Positions 33,930-44,096 of a stretch of 64,000 nucleotides of DNA are shown here, one piece after another. The notes below the pieces were generated by a model, which saw only the letters and a program-made list of their open reading frames with translations, was not told the origin of the DNA and made no database searches. Each line of letters opens with the position of its first letter. Positions within the stretch are counted from its first letter, which is position 1. A program made the position numbers and the translations under genes. The stretch is from NCBI RefSeq assembly GCF_003046625.1, contig NZ_QAAD01000011.1:1-64000 (forward strand). Reading direction: 5' to 3'. Source of the stretch: Mangrovibacterium marinum. GTDB lineage: Bacteria; Bacteroidota; Bacteroidia; Bacteroidales; Prolixibacteraceae.

Positions 33930-36900
33930 TTAGAATGTTACTTTAAGGTTGAAACCATAAGTTCTTGTTGCCGGAACATTGAAGTTATCCAGTGATTGAG
34001 AGTTCATATCAGTACTCATACTCATCTCAGGATCAAACGGTGCTTTTTTATACAAGAAAAACAAGTTATTACCGATCAAAGAGAACGATGCATTTTTAAT
34101 TGGCAACTTCAATGCTTCTACGTCAAAATCGTACGAAAGAGACACTTGGCTTAAACGGATATTTGTTCTGTCATACACATACGCTTCTGCAACACCGTTA
34201 CGTCCGCCCACTGTTGAGTAATAAGTTTGAGGATCAACTTGTGTTACATTAGCTGTACCTTGTATTCCGTTGATTTCAACATAACCTTTATCACGAGCGG
34301 CTGCAGTACGTTCGCTTACCCCGTAGCCATCTAAAATCGATTCAGTTTGACTAAATGCTTTACCGCCAATTTTGGCATTAACCAAAAATCCTAACGAGAA
34401 TTGTTTGTAGTTAAAACTGTTATTCCACCCCAAACTAAATTTTGGATCAAGATTGCCCAAATATTGCAAATCGTTTGAAGCCGTTTTTAATGGTTTTCCG
34501 GCATCATCCAACATAATTTGGCCAGCATCGTTTCGTCTGAATTTGATCCCGTAGATATCACCAATTGATCCACCGGAGTACACCCGGGCGACATAACCTT
34601 CTGACGAACCAAAATCCTGATATTTTTCAGGATCCTGAGGGTCAAGCTCCTTTACTTTATTTTTATTTCTTGAGAAATTGACCGTACTGTTCCATGTAAA
34701 ATTGTTTGTTTTCACTGGCGTCGCATTCAATACAAGCTCAACCCCCTGATTTACAATCTTACCTGCGTTGTAATACGTTTGAGTATAGCTCTCGTATTGC
34801 TCTGAACTTTCCAGGTTTCTCAATAGAGCCTGATTTGTACTAACGATGTAGTAATACGAAAAATCGAATCCTAACCGGCCATTAAGGAAACGCCAATCGG
34901 TACCCGCTTCATAAGTAACCAACTGTTCCGGTTTAGCATCAGTAAACGGAACAATCGTATTTTTATCGATACCATTTGTTACAGAGTTGATCTTATCAAG
35001 GACCAAGATTTTCCCCCATGGAATTTCGTTATTTACCTGTGAGGCAGAAGCGCGAACTTTCGCAAAATCAACAAAATCAGGCAATTTAACCATTTGAGAT
35101 AAGATTCCGGATAAACCAACAGAAGGGTAGAAATAAGATTGATTACCTGTTAAAGCCAATGTTGATGACCAATCGTTACGACCCGAGAGATCCAGGAAAA
35201 GGAGGTTTTTATAGCCTAACTGAATATTGGCAAATGCTCCTTCTTTAATTATCTTTCCCCCGTAGGTTGATTCGATTTCAACGTTATCAGGCATGTTATG
35301 GAAATAAAACTCATTTGGGTAAAGTAATGTTTTTACCCCATTATCCACGCTCACTCCGTCTCCGAAAACCGACTGCTGATAACTAGCACCTGCAATTGCT
35401 GTCAGGCTAATATCACCGAAATCATTATTGTAGGTGAAGATACCATCAGCATAAGCTTGTTTATCTTCGAATTTTTTATAATTCCAACGACCGTTGGTTC
35501 CAATATTGGTGGTATTACCTCCGGCATAGAATTTCTGTTCGAATGATTTTACTGAATAATCATAACTTCCTCGCGCCTGAAACTTTAAGTTCTTCGCAAT
35601 CTGATATTCCAATGTTAAGCTGGCAATCACACGCTTCGTTAAGTCCTCTTTCGGTTGTTTATTGATCAACCAGTAAGGGTTCGACTGCGAATCGTTGTCT
35701 ACAAACCAGTTTTGAGTATACATATTGCGATCAGTATCAAAATACTGGTAGTTTTCTTTAAAATAAGAAAAATCCTGAGCTCCGGATGTTCCATCCCATG
35801 GTGTTGCTCCGCTTCTTGGGAACAAGTACAAACCGGTCAACGGGTTCAGGTAATAACCACCTGTATTCCGGTTCTTGGTACGTTCAGTTGCTAACATTAC
35901 ACTTGATGACAGGCTAATCTTATCTTCTAAAAATTTGGTCGATTCTTTGAAGGTAATATTGTGTTTCTGATAGCTGTTATTCGGAACAACACCTCCGGCA
36001 CTCGTATTTCCATAAGAAAAATAAGTTGACTGCTTGCCATTACCGCTACTTACAGACAAAGTATTTACCAAATTATAGCCCGTCTCGAAGAAGTCATCTA
36101 CGAACTTATTATCATAGTTACCTTTCGTATATGACCAGCTTTCAGCAGCTCCGCCTTCTGATCCGTAACGATACTGAAGTTTGGGCTCCGAAATAATGCT
36201 TTCGAACAATCCTGCTGAGCTGAAACTTACGGATGTAGCTCCATCTTTACCTTTCTTTGTATTGATGATAACGACACCATTGGCACCTGCACTACCATAC
36301 AAAATAGCAGCTGTTGCTCCTTTCAATACACTAACGCTTTCAATGTCATCGGGGTTGATTTGAGAGAGACCATCACCTTCGTCGGTCCCCCCCCACATTC
36401 CAGACTGTCCACCTTTATTATTAACCATAGGCACGCCATCGATAACGTACAAAGGATCACCAGACATTGTTAACGATTTACTTCCGCGTAAAACAGTACG
36501 AGTAGAACCTCCGGCACCTGAAGTACTTTTACGAATCTCAAGACCTGCCGTTTTCCCGCTTAAGCTACCCATAAAGTTGATATCTCTTGCTTTCATCATT
36601 TCATCACCGTCCACCTGTTGCGATGAATAAGTTAATGTTTTAGCTTCGCGTTTGATACCCAAAGCAGTAACAACCACTTCGTCAACAGCAATGTTGTTGC
36701 TTTTCAAAACAACATCAATACTTGTTCTTCCGTCCACTGAAACTTCCTGAGTTTCGTATCCCATAAATGAGAATACCAATACGGCTCCATCCGGGTTTTG
36801 CAGATTAAAGGTGTAATTACCGTCAAAATCGGTTGCTGCACCGTGGTTGGTACCTTTTTCAAGTACCGCAACACCTGGCAGCGGTTCATTGTCTCCTTCT

Positions 36901-36989
36901 GAGACAACGCGCCCTGTAATGGTCTGTGCCATTGCTGACACAGTGCCTAGCAGGACGAGCACAAAAAATAATAAGCACAACTTCTTCAT
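33930..36989 (-). CDS. SusC/RagA-like TonB-dependent outer-membrane transporter without STN domain
   Basis: A 1019-residue protein with signal peptide (LCLLFFVLVLLGTVSAMAQ), carboxypeptidase-regulatory-like domain (ITGRVVSEGDNEPLPGVAVL, residues 24-105), the SusC motif VDEVVVTALGIKREAKTLTY with TonB box, plug domain (DPLYVIDGVPMVNNKGG, DDIESVSVLKGATAAILYGS) and a 22-strand barrel ending in aromatic NVPATRTYGFNLKVTF. It imports substrate captured by SusD with energy from TonB. It is a close paralogue of the SusC at 38488-41763 (both share YYLNPLTGLYLFPR and SNPYW.IN..P.EDL) but lacks the N-terminal STN signalling domain. It is AT-richer than housekeeping genes in the window. Confidence 0.95.
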   Translation of the reverse strand: MKKLCLLFFVLVLLGTVSAMAQTITGRVVSEGDNEPLPGVAVLEKGTNHGAATDFDGNYTFNLQNPDGAVLVFSFMGYETQEVSVDGRTSIDVVLKSNNIAVDEVVVTALGIKREAKTLTYSSQQVDGDEMMKARDINFMGSLSGKTAGLEIRKSTSGAGGSTRTVLRGSKSLTMSGDPLYVIDGVPMVNNKGGQSGMWGGTDEGDGLSQINPDDIESVSVLKGATAAILYGSAGANGVVIINTKKGKDGATSVSFSSAGLFESIISEPKLQYRYGSEGGAAESWSYTKGNYDNKFVDDFFETGYNLVNTLSVSSGNGKQSTYFSYGNTSAGGVVPNNSYQKHNITFKESTKFLEDKISLSSSVMLATERTKNRNTGGYYLNPLTGLYLFPRSGATPWDGTSGAQDFSYFKENYQYFDTDRNMYTQNWFVDNDSQSNPYWLINKQPKEDLTKRVIASLTLEYQIAKNLKFQARGSYDYSVKSFEQKFYAGGNTTNIGTNGRWNYKKFEDKQAYADGIFTYNNDFGDISLTAIAGASYQQSVFGDGVSVDNGVKTLLYPNEFYFHNMPDNVEIESTYGGKIIKEGAFANIQLGYKNLLFLDLSGRNDWSSTLALTGNQSYFYPSVGLSGILSQMVKLPDFVDFAKVRASASQVNNEIPWGKILVLDKINSVTNGIDKNTIVPFTDAKPEQLVTYEAGTDWRFLNGRLGFDFSYYYIVSTNQALLRNLESSEQYESYTQTYYNAGKIVNQGVELVLNATPVKTNNFTWNSTVNFSRNKNKVKELDPQDPEKYQDFGSSEGYVARVYSGGSIGDIYGIKFRRNDAGQIMLDDAGKPLKTASNDLQYLGNLDPKFSLGWNNSFNYKQFSLGFLVNAKIGGKAFSQTESILDGYGVSERTAAARDKGYVEINGIQGTANVTQVDPQTYYSTVGGRNGVAEAYVYDRTNIRLSQVSLSYDFDVEALKLPIKNASFSLIGNNLFFLYKKAPFDPEMSMSTDMNSQSLDNFNVPATRTYGFNLKVTF

Positions 36990-37135
36990 AGTTTGTTCAA
37001 TTTTAATAGATGAATACTGTTTGATTCATAGAAAATGGTATCTGTTTTTTTAAGATTTGAGTTTTCAGATCAATATTTCCGCCCACACTCAACAAAGCGG
37101 CTATAATATTCTCTTGCCTGGTCTATTTCATCCGA

Positions 37136-38293
37136 TTAAATTTTGGAAATAATTAACTGGTTATCCCGTTGTTCAATCCGGGCATTTACGATTTGGGCAA
37201 CGACACGAAGCACTTCGGAGGCCGAGTTCTGCAGATCTAAATTTCCGGAGAATGTTTCCTTTGCAAGAGCGGCGTCGTCAAACACAACCTGCACGTCGTA
37301 GTAACGAGCTATCTTTTTTGCAATGTCTCCCAAAGGCTGTTGTTCGAATACAAGGTACCCCTCGCGCCATGACGTATATAATTGAGTATTAATTTTCTGT
37401 TTGTTTAGACTACTGGTTTGTGTATTATAACTTGCAAGCATACCCGGATATAATTGCGAACTTTGTCGACCTAATAGAACATTTCCGCCATACTTCAACA
37501 ACACTCCTCCTTCGACTAAAACAGTATTGATGAAGTCGTCGTCGTTGTAGGCGCTCAAATTAAAAACGGTCCCTAAAACTTCAACATCCACATTCCGTGT
37601 TGACACAACAAAGGGATGAGATTTATCGTGTGAAACCTCGAAAATTGCTTCTCCTTCGAGGTATACTTCCCTGTTCTTTTTCGTGAATGAGGCCGGAAAA
37701 ATCAACCGGGAGCCTGAGTTAAGCCAAACTTTAGTTTGATCGGAAAGGGTAATTGTAGTTCGCTTTCCATAAGGTACGATTAATGTATTCAATGCGACTT
37801 CTCCAGCAGAAATCAATTGATTAATTTGCTCAGAAGCATCAATTTGAATCGAATTACCGTTGTTCAAGTACTCGATACTGGACTTTTGCGTATCAATATC
37901 GACTTGCTTATTGGCTAATAACAGCCGTGTATTTTCCGCAGATCTTACATCCGGGGCATTTTGGGCATAGCGAGCTAAATCAGACTCTCTGTTCCACACA
38001 ACAAATGCGGGTATTGCCAAGAGGAAAATAAAAACAGCTGCTGCTGCAATACGATAAAACTGAATGCGGCGTTTATACACGTTGATCGACTGATCAATTC
38101 TTGCTCCTAATGCCTGCTTTTGTGCTTTACCGATCAATGCGCGCTTTTTAAATAAAGCACGATAAATCCTGACAGCAAGTTTAAACTGCTTGTCGGTATT
38201 TGCGTCTGAACATTGATCACACTTGTCGCCAATCTCAGCGACAAGTCTGTCATCGGTCAAGATATCTTCTGCCTTTTTAAAATTTTTCCTCAT
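37136..38293 (-). CDS. FecR-family anti-sigma factor (second copy)
   Basis: A 385-residue inner-membrane anti-sigma factor. The cytoplasmic N-terminus (residues 1-78) precedes one transmembrane helix (IAAAAVFIFLLAIPAFVVW). The periplasmic FecR domain includes VPYGKRTTITLSDQTKVWLN, EVYLEGEAIFEVSHDKSHPF and VEVLGTVFNLSAY. The C-terminal domain of about 70 residues (LVFEQQPLGDIAKKIARYYD, ETFSGNLDLQNSASEVLRVV) is the STN-like DUF4974 that contacts the transporter. It sits between the two SusC genes and has no sigma factor gene of its own next to it. It resembles the FecR at 41926-43122 throughout, including a shared AED.L.DDRL opening. Confidence 0.93.
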   Translation of the reverse strand: MRKNFKKAEDILTDDRLVAEIGDKCDQCSDANTDKQFKLAVRIYRALFKKRALIGKAQKQALGARIDQSINVYKRRIQFYRIAAAAVFIFLLAIPAFVVWNRESDLARYAQNAPDVRSAENTRLLLANKQVDIDTQKSSIEYLNNGNSIQIDASEQINQLISAGEVALNTLIVPYGKRTTITLSDQTKVWLNSGSRLIFPASFTKKNREVYLEGEAIFEVSHDKSHPFVVSTRNVDVEVLGTVFNLSAYNDDDFINTVLVEGGVLLKYGGNVLLGRQSSQLYPGMLASYNTQTSSLNKQKINTQLYTSWREGYLVFEQQPLGDIAKKIARYYDVQVVFDDAALAKETFSGNLDLQNSASEVLRVVAQIVNARIEQRDNQLIISKI

Positions 38294-38487
38294 TATCGGA
38301 TTATTACAGCTTAAAAAGGTCAGTTTCCTGATCGTTTATAAGCCATAAGCACCTTCGGTGAAAAACATAGACAAGAAAATGTAACTTTTTTTATCAGACT
38401 TTAACACAAGCACCTCAATCGACTCAGAAACAAACCATTAGAAAGAGTGTTTTTTTTTCTTATTTTTTTTCGTCTCCGGTGTCTGAA

Positions 38488-41400
38488 TTAAAACTGCAGC
38501 TTTACATTCAAGCCAACCGAAAGGGTTGAAGGCACGCTAAAACTATCGATCGCCTGATCATCCACCATCGTATTCAATGTAATTTCCGGATCAAAAGGAG
38601 CATCCCGGTATAAGAAAAACAAATTTTGAGCGACCAGTGAAAACTGAACCTGTTTTAGCCAGCTCTTCTCCGCCCTAAGCAGATAAGTGAGTCGAAGCTG
38701 CGACAAACGAACATTATCCCGACCATAGGTATAAACCTCCTTAATACCAGTTCTTTCCCCAACCGTTGTATAATACAGTCGTGGATCGATTTGATCGACG
38801 AATGTCCCATCAGGTAACACCGCCTTAATTGCAACTCCGCCGTTTTCGCGTGCAATAGCCGAACGCTTGCTAACTCCATAGCCATCGAGCATTGATTCAG
38901 TTTGGCTAATCACCTTTCCTCCGAATTTACCATTGATCAGAAAGTCAACTGAGAAATTACGGTAACTAAAGCGATTATTAAATCCCATGCTCCATCGAGG
39001 ATTGGAATTTCCAATATACTCCGGCTTTTCAGTCCGAAGAATACCACCGCTTTCATTTAATAAAATTCGGTTATTCTCGTCTCTCAAAAACTTGTAAACG
39101 TAGATATCTCCGAATGATCCCCCTTCGTCAACAATCAGCTGATAACCTTCATTATCAGAGAGTACAATCGGGTCTTTCAGATTTTCATGCAGCTTTACGA
39201 TCTTATTCTTATTTTCGGCATAATTAACCGTTGCTTCCCATTCAAAGTTTGAGGTCTTGAGCGGAGTAATGTAGGTCGTTAATTCGATCCCATCGTTTAT
39301 CACCTTGCCTGCATTCACATAATAAGTTGAGTAGCCGGATCCGGAGGGGGCGGGCAACTCAATAAACTGATCACGGCTGTTTAGTTTATAGTATGTGAAA
39401 TCCAGTCCAAAGCGATTATCCCACAATTTCCAATCTGTGCCTAGCTCAAAACTTCTTATTCTCTCAGGTCTGAGGTTTTCAAAGGACCGGGAAGTATTCA
39501 ATACCACTCCGGCTCTGTCGATGCTGTGCTGCGGGTTGACGCGATTAAAGGGAACTTCGTTGGAAACCCATGACAAGGAACTTCGCAGCTTTCCAAAACT
39601 GAGGAAGTCCGGCAAATCCAAAATATCAGTCAGAACTCCGCTGAATCCTACCGAAGGATAAAAATAAGAGTCATTCCCTGTTCCGACTAAACTTGATGCC
39701 CAATCGTTACGTCCTGACAAATCGACAAACAACTTATCATCATAATTTAGCTGCACATTTCCAAATACTGCTTCTTTTATTAAGCGGCTACGTAAGCCGG
39801 ATTCTACCATCACCTCACCATCAATATTCTGAAAATAAAACTCATTGGGATACCTGAGGCCTTCTGTGCCGGTATCAACTGTTAAACCTTGTCCAAGTGT
39901 ACTTTTCTGATAGCTGGTTCCAAGAATCGCACTAACCCGAAATTTCTGCCAGCTGTCGTTATAAAATAAAATGGCATCCCCATAGATCAGCTCATCATTT
40001 ACCTTGGTATAAACCCAGCGACCATTTGCGTGCACGTTCGTAATATTAGAACCAGCCTTATGCTTTTCCTCAAAAGTCTTGACGGCATAGTCATAACTTC
40101 CTCGTACAGCAATTTCAAAATGATCATTAAAACAGTACTTTGCGTTCACATTCGCGATCAACCTTTTAATCAAATCTTCGCGTGGTTCGTTATTGATAAT
40201 CCAATAAGGGTTAGATTGAAAGTGATCTTGCACAAACCAATTTTGCAGGTACATATTGCGCACCGTACTGAACACCTGGTAGTTTTGGGCATATTGAGCG
40301 AAATCCCGATCTCTGGGAAAAAGGTATAGTCCGGTAAGCGGATTTAAATAGTATCCGGCCAGATATTTATTTTTAGCCTGCTCATTCGCCAACATAATCG
40401 TCGAACCAAGCTTTAACCGACCATCCAACACATTACCCGACTGTTTAAAAGTCAGGTTGATTTTGTCGTACTTATTTTCCGGAACGACGCCTTGGGATGA
40501 TGTATTTGAAAAGGAAAAATAGGAACTTGACCGCTGACTACCACCACTAAGTGTCAACGTATTTACCAGGTTCGTGCCGGTTTGAAAAAAATCTCTCACA
40601 TAACCATTTGCGTATTTTCCCTTATCATACGACCAACTTTCAGCGGCCCCCCCCACACTTCCATAGTCATATTGCAAATCGGGCAGATCCATAATAGACT
40701 CAACAGTCAGATATGAACTCAACATTACTCTGAGTGCTCCGACTTGGCCGTTTTTTGTATTAATCAGAATAACCCCATTAGCCCCCTGACTTCCGTAAAG
40801 AGCTGCTGCATTGGCTCCTTTTAAAACCGTTATACTTTCGATATCATCTACATTAACCTGCGAAAGTCCGTCGCCCTGGTCACCTCCGTCAAAAAGTCCC
40901 AGTTGTCGTCCTTTGCTGTTGACCATTGGGATGCCATCAATCACAAAAAGAGGTTCACTTGATGTAGACAATGATTTATTTCCCCTCAGCAGAATTTTAG
41001 AGGATCCACCATAGCCTGAGGCGCTTCGGCTAACCTCCATCCCGGAAACTTTACCGGAAAGGCCACTTACAAAACTGTACTCCCGGCTCCCAATGCCGTT
41101 GTAGTCTATCGTTTGAGTGGCATAAGTCAAAGACTTCTCTTCACGTTGAATTCCCAAAGCGGATACAACCACTTCTTCCACTCCAAAATCGTCACTAAGG
41201 AGCACAACATCAACCGTTGTTTTCCCTTCAACATTTTCCTGTACAGCTTTCATTACAACAAACGAAAATGAAAGGTAATGCGTGTCTGCCGGAACTTTCA
41301 ATTGATAGTGGCCATCCCATCCGGTAGTAACACCGACACTCGTTTCGGGAACAACCACCGTTACACCGACTAATGGATTCCCGCTTTCGTCGGTCACTCT

Positions 41401-41763
41401 TCCTTTAAGTACTTTACGATCGAGATTATTTACTGAAGGTGTATTTAAGCTACCGTCAAGGTTCTGATCTTTGAGAATGATAATCTGACGATCGAACATC
41501 TTATATCCCAGTCCTGTACCTTTCAGTGTTATTTTTAATACGTCATCGACAGGCTGGTCTTCAACATTAAGCTTTATTGTTCTTTTTAAATTAACTTGTT
41601 TATCGTTATAAAAAATGATGTATTCGCTTTGCTCTTGTATAAGCTCAAAGACTTTTTTCAGACTTACTGAGCTAAAGTGAGCCGTAATTCGGTTATCCTG
41701 CGCAGGTAGTAGAAACGAGCTACAGAAGAACAACACGAATAAGAATAAAGCTTTTAAATTCAT
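38488..41763 (-). CDS. SusC/RagA-like TonB-dependent transducer with N-terminal STN domain
   Basis: A 1091-residue protein. After a signal peptide (LFLFVLFFCSSFLLPAQ) come an STN domain (HFSSVSLKKVFELIQEQSEY, IKLNVEDQPVDDVLKITLKG, residues 27-100), a carboxypeptidase-like domain (LKGRVTDESGNPLVGVTVVV), VEEVVVSALGIQREEKSLTY, a plug (SEPLFVIDGIPMVNSKGR) and the barrel, ending SVPSTLSVGLNVKLQF. The STN domain relays substrate binding to a FecR protein, which frees the ECF sigma factor. No SusD gene follows it directly. Together with its downstream FecR and SusC it looks like one half of a tandem duplication. Confidence 0.95.
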   Translation of the reverse strand: MNLKALFLFVLFFCSSFLLPAQDNRITAHFSSVSLKKVFELIQEQSEYIIFYNDKQVNLKRTIKLNVEDQPVDDVLKITLKGTGLGYKMFDRQIIILKDQNLDGSLNTPSVNNLDRKVLKGRVTDESGNPLVGVTVVVPETSVGVTTGWDGHYQLKVPADTHYLSFSFVVMKAVQENVEGKTTVDVVLLSDDFGVEEVVVSALGIQREEKSLTYATQTIDYNGIGSREYSFVSGLSGKVSGMEVSRSASGYGGSSKILLRGNKSLSTSSEPLFVIDGIPMVNSKGRQLGLFDGGDQGDGLSQVNVDDIESITVLKGANAAALYGSQGANGVILINTKNGQVGALRVMLSSYLTVESIMDLPDLQYDYGSVGGAAESWSYDKGKYANGYVRDFFQTGTNLVNTLTLSGGSQRSSSYFSFSNTSSQGVVPENKYDKINLTFKQSGNVLDGRLKLGSTIMLANEQAKNKYLAGYYLNPLTGLYLFPRDRDFAQYAQNYQVFSTVRNMYLQNWFVQDHFQSNPYWIINNEPREDLIKRLIANVNAKYCFNDHFEIAVRGSYDYAVKTFEEKHKAGSNITNVHANGRWVYTKVNDELIYGDAILFYNDSWQKFRVSAILGTSYQKSTLGQGLTVDTGTEGLRYPNEFYFQNIDGEVMVESGLRSRLIKEAVFGNVQLNYDDKLFVDLSGRNDWASSLVGTGNDSYFYPSVGFSGVLTDILDLPDFLSFGKLRSSLSWVSNEVPFNRVNPQHSIDRAGVVLNTSRSFENLRPERIRSFELGTDWKLWDNRFGLDFTYYKLNSRDQFIELPAPSGSGYSTYYVNAGKVINDGIELTTYITPLKTSNFEWEATVNYAENKNKIVKLHENLKDPIVLSDNEGYQLIVDEGGSFGDIYVYKFLRDENNRILLNESGGILRTEKPEYIGNSNPRWSMGFNNRFSYRNFSVDFLINGKFGGKVISQTESMLDGYGVSKRSAIARENGGVAIKAVLPDGTFVDQIDPRLYYTTVGERTGIKEVYTYGRDNVRLSQLRLTYLLRAEKSWLKQVQFSLVAQNLFFLYRDAPFDPEITLNTMVDDQAIDSFSVPSTLSVGLNVKLQF

Positions 41764-41925
41764 ACCGTTAAGTGGACACCAGGTTATACATCATCATCGT
41801 ATTCAAACACGACTTCGTCAAATGCGTTCAAAATAGCGAACAAATTGAAAGCCTCAAAATTCAATCATGCAAATCGATGCAATACGCTGAAGATGTTGTT
41901 TCACCGATTAGTTTGCCCATCCCGA

Positions 41926-43122
41926 TTATAATGGATTTTGCTTTTCCCGAATAAGTAAGGTTCCGTTATCTTCAACGACTTCTTTTCCCGTTATTTCGGT
42001 TATTATTTCGATAACCTCCTTTGCTGATCCCTTCAAATCAAGATAGCCTGAAAACCGCTCTGATTTAAGACCGTCATTTTCGAACTTGACAGGAACATTA
42101 TAATAACGAGACAAACGCTTCCCAATACTTTCCAATGTTGCATTTTTTAAGCTCAAATAACCATCTTTCCAGGAAGTGTACTCCTGCGGATCGACCTCGT
42201 ATTGGTTCAACTGATGATCTTCTGCTTGTAAATCGGCCTTCGTACCCGGAACCATTATCTGCTTTCGCTTAAAGCCGGGGATTGCACTGTCATAACTCAA
42301 CTCTACCGCCCCCTTCACCAAAACGGTGCTGGCCACATCCTCGTCGTCATAAGCAGTAACGCAAAATACCGTTCCCAATACCCTTACGTCCAAATCCCGG
42401 GTCAAAACAGTAAAGGGTCTTTCTTTATCGTGACTTACCTCGAACATTGCTTCACCCTCCAAAACAACTTCGCGTTTGTTTTTTTCAAAATGCCCGGGAT
42501 AAGTTAGTTTCGATCCCGAATTGAGCCACACAACAGAACTGTCGGGCAGCAAAACCCGACTTCGGCGACCATACGGCACCACAATCATATTGTAGTTTCT
42601 TTCAAAATCTGATTGTTGAACACGGGGATCAGAATTTGGCAGCACCACCGACTTCCCTTCGGATGAAACTTCGACTTCTTGTCTATTAGACAGATACGTA
42701 ATTTCTGAACTTTGCGCTCCAATTTCATACGCTTCACCTTGTGTTAGAAACAACTTCGTATTCGTTATTTGATCTACCTGAACGCTTTCTGCAAACTGCC
42801 TGATTCCGGAACTGTTTGATGTTTTAAAAAACCAGGTTATACCAAGAACCACGACAAACATTGCAGCAATTGCACTCCAGGTCAGTATCCTCAAAAATTG
42901 CTGTCTCCGGATGCTTGCCTGAACACGAGCTTCTAACTCACTGCGCTCCTGGCTGGTTATTTTTGTCCTTCTTTCAACCAAAACATCCAGAATATCAACC
43001 GCCAAAAGTTCCTCTCGGTTAGCCTTATCTGCAAATCCCGGTTTTCTTTCTTTCAGTTTTTGAAGAAGGCGATCATCAGATAAAAGATCTTCAGCATGTA
43101 TATTTTCACGATCGTCTCGCAT
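41926..43122 (-). CDS. FecR-family anti-sigma factor (first copy, beside the sigma gene)
   Basis: A 398-residue anti-sigma factor with a cytoplasmic N-terminus of about 90 residues, one transmembrane helix (ILTWSAIAAMFVVVLGITWF), the FecR domain (VPYGRRSRVLLPDSSVVWLN, EVVLEGEAMFEVSHDKERPF, VRVLGTVFCVTAY) and the C-terminal transporter-contact domain (GYLSLKNATLESIGKRLSRY, FSGYLDLKGSAKEVIEI). It follows the ECF sigma gene by 28 bases and precedes the STN-bearing SusC by about 160 bases, the standard sigma-FecR-SusC order. It should hold the sigma factor inactive until the transporter signals. Confidence 0.94.
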   Translation of the reverse strand: MRDDRENIHAEDLLSDDRLLQKLKERKPGFADKANREELLAVDILDVLVERRTKITSQERSELEARVQASIRRQQFLRILTWSAIAAMFVVVLGITWFFKTSNSSGIRQFAESVQVDQITNTKLFLTQGEAYEIGAQSSEITYLSNRQEVEVSSEGKSVVLPNSDPRVQQSDFERNYNMIVVPYGRRSRVLLPDSSVVWLNSGSKLTYPGHFEKNKREVVLEGEAMFEVSHDKERPFTVLTRDLDVRVLGTVFCVTAYDDEDVASTVLVKGAVELSYDSAIPGFKRKQIMVPGTKADLQAEDHQLNQYEVDPQEYTSWKDGYLSLKNATLESIGKRLSRYYNVPVKFENDGLKSERFSGYLDLKGSAKEVIEIITEITGKEVVEDNGTLLIREKQNPL

Positions 43123-43150
43123 AGTTTATGGAACAAAGGTCTCTTAAAAG

Positions 43151-43750
43151 TTAGTTTAGTTGGCTGTATTCTTTCATTAAAACAAAGAAAAGGATCATAT
43201 CTTTCCCCTCAAGCTGTTCTCTGATCGTTTTTATCGACCGGTAAACCGAGGTGCGAACCGACTCAACTGAAATATCCATGATCCCGGATATTTCATGATA
43301 AGGCATCTCCAATTGAAACTTCAGATTCAGAATTTCGCGCTGCTTTTCAGGCAACTGACCAATTAATCGATTAATCCGACTTAATTGATCTTGTTGGTCT
43401 TCATTTTCGTCGGCGTCAGTCTCGCGTAACTCATTTCCCGTTTCCTGAGTCAAATTCTCAGAATAGACCAAACGCAGATTCTTTTTAGCTGAAGCAAGCA
43501 CTTTACGTTTCAGTGATTTAAACAAGTAATTTCGGATGTTATCGTTCTCTGCCAGATTTTTACGATACTTATACAAATCGAAAATGAGGTCGTGGATACA
43601 ATCTTTAACCAATTCCCGATCTCGGCTATATACCATTCCAAACGAAAAAAGGATATCTGCATAACGATCATAAAGCTCCTGAAATGCCTGCCCATTCCCC
43701 GCTTTAATTCTTTTCCAAAGAAAATAATCGTGATTTCCCTCTTTGAGCAT
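43151..43750 (-). CDS. ECF-type RNA polymerase sigma factor
   Basis: A 199-residue ECF sigma factor. Region 2 is QELYDRYADILFSFGMVYSR with DCIHDLIFDLYKYR (-10 recognition side), and region 4 is LPEKQREILNLKFQLEMPYH with ISGIMDISVESVRTSVYRSI (helix-turn-helix for the -35 side). An acidic linker (ETDADENEDQQDQ) separates them. With the FecR gene downstream it is expected to switch on the SusC/SusD genes once the transducer is occupied. It is the first gene of the minus-strand locus. The alternative start at the ATG 43750 is the only good one. Confidence 0.93.
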   Translation of the reverse strand: MLKEGNHDYFLWKRIKAGNGQAFQELYDRYADILFSFGMVYSRDRELVKDCIHDLIFDLYKYRKNLAENDNIRNYLFKSLKRKVLASAKKNLRLVYSENLTQETGNELRETDADENEDQQDQLSRINRLIGQLPEKQREILNLKFQLEMPYHEISGIMDISVESVRTSVYRSIKTIREQLEGKDMILFFVLMKEYSQLN

Positions 43751-44096
43751 AAATCGTTGTTACTGTTTTTGGCAAATTGATAAAGTGTCCGTCTTCCCTG
43801 TGGTTAAAACCCACAGAAAGATGTAAAAGCAAAGCTCCTCAACCGGATACAACTATTCTTCTTTCAGCACTCAAATACCCTCTGTTTCAACCAGAATGAA
43901 ATAACTGCTGCCTGTCATGAAGCCGTGAATTTATATGAATTTAATCAACGAACCAACAATACCGCCAAAGATGTGTTCGCAAACACCAAAACATACCACT
44001 ACAATAAATACGCGTTCAATGTGAACAGATCGACAGATTAATACAACGAACAATAAAATCAGAATCCGGCGAGAAAAACAGATTCAATGCACCCGC
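43751..44096. other. Gene-free spacer between the sigma gene and pepD
   Basis: I see no gene, RNA or dispersed repeat in these 346 bases. A short TGTGG / CCACA inverted pair lies at 43800-43817. Confidence 0.5.

Noticed and set aside
43751-44096. Possible tRNA or small gene in the spacer
   Set aside because: No cloverleaf arms, T-loop motif, promoter box or credible frame were seen; no tRNA or rRNA gene was recognised anywhere in the window.
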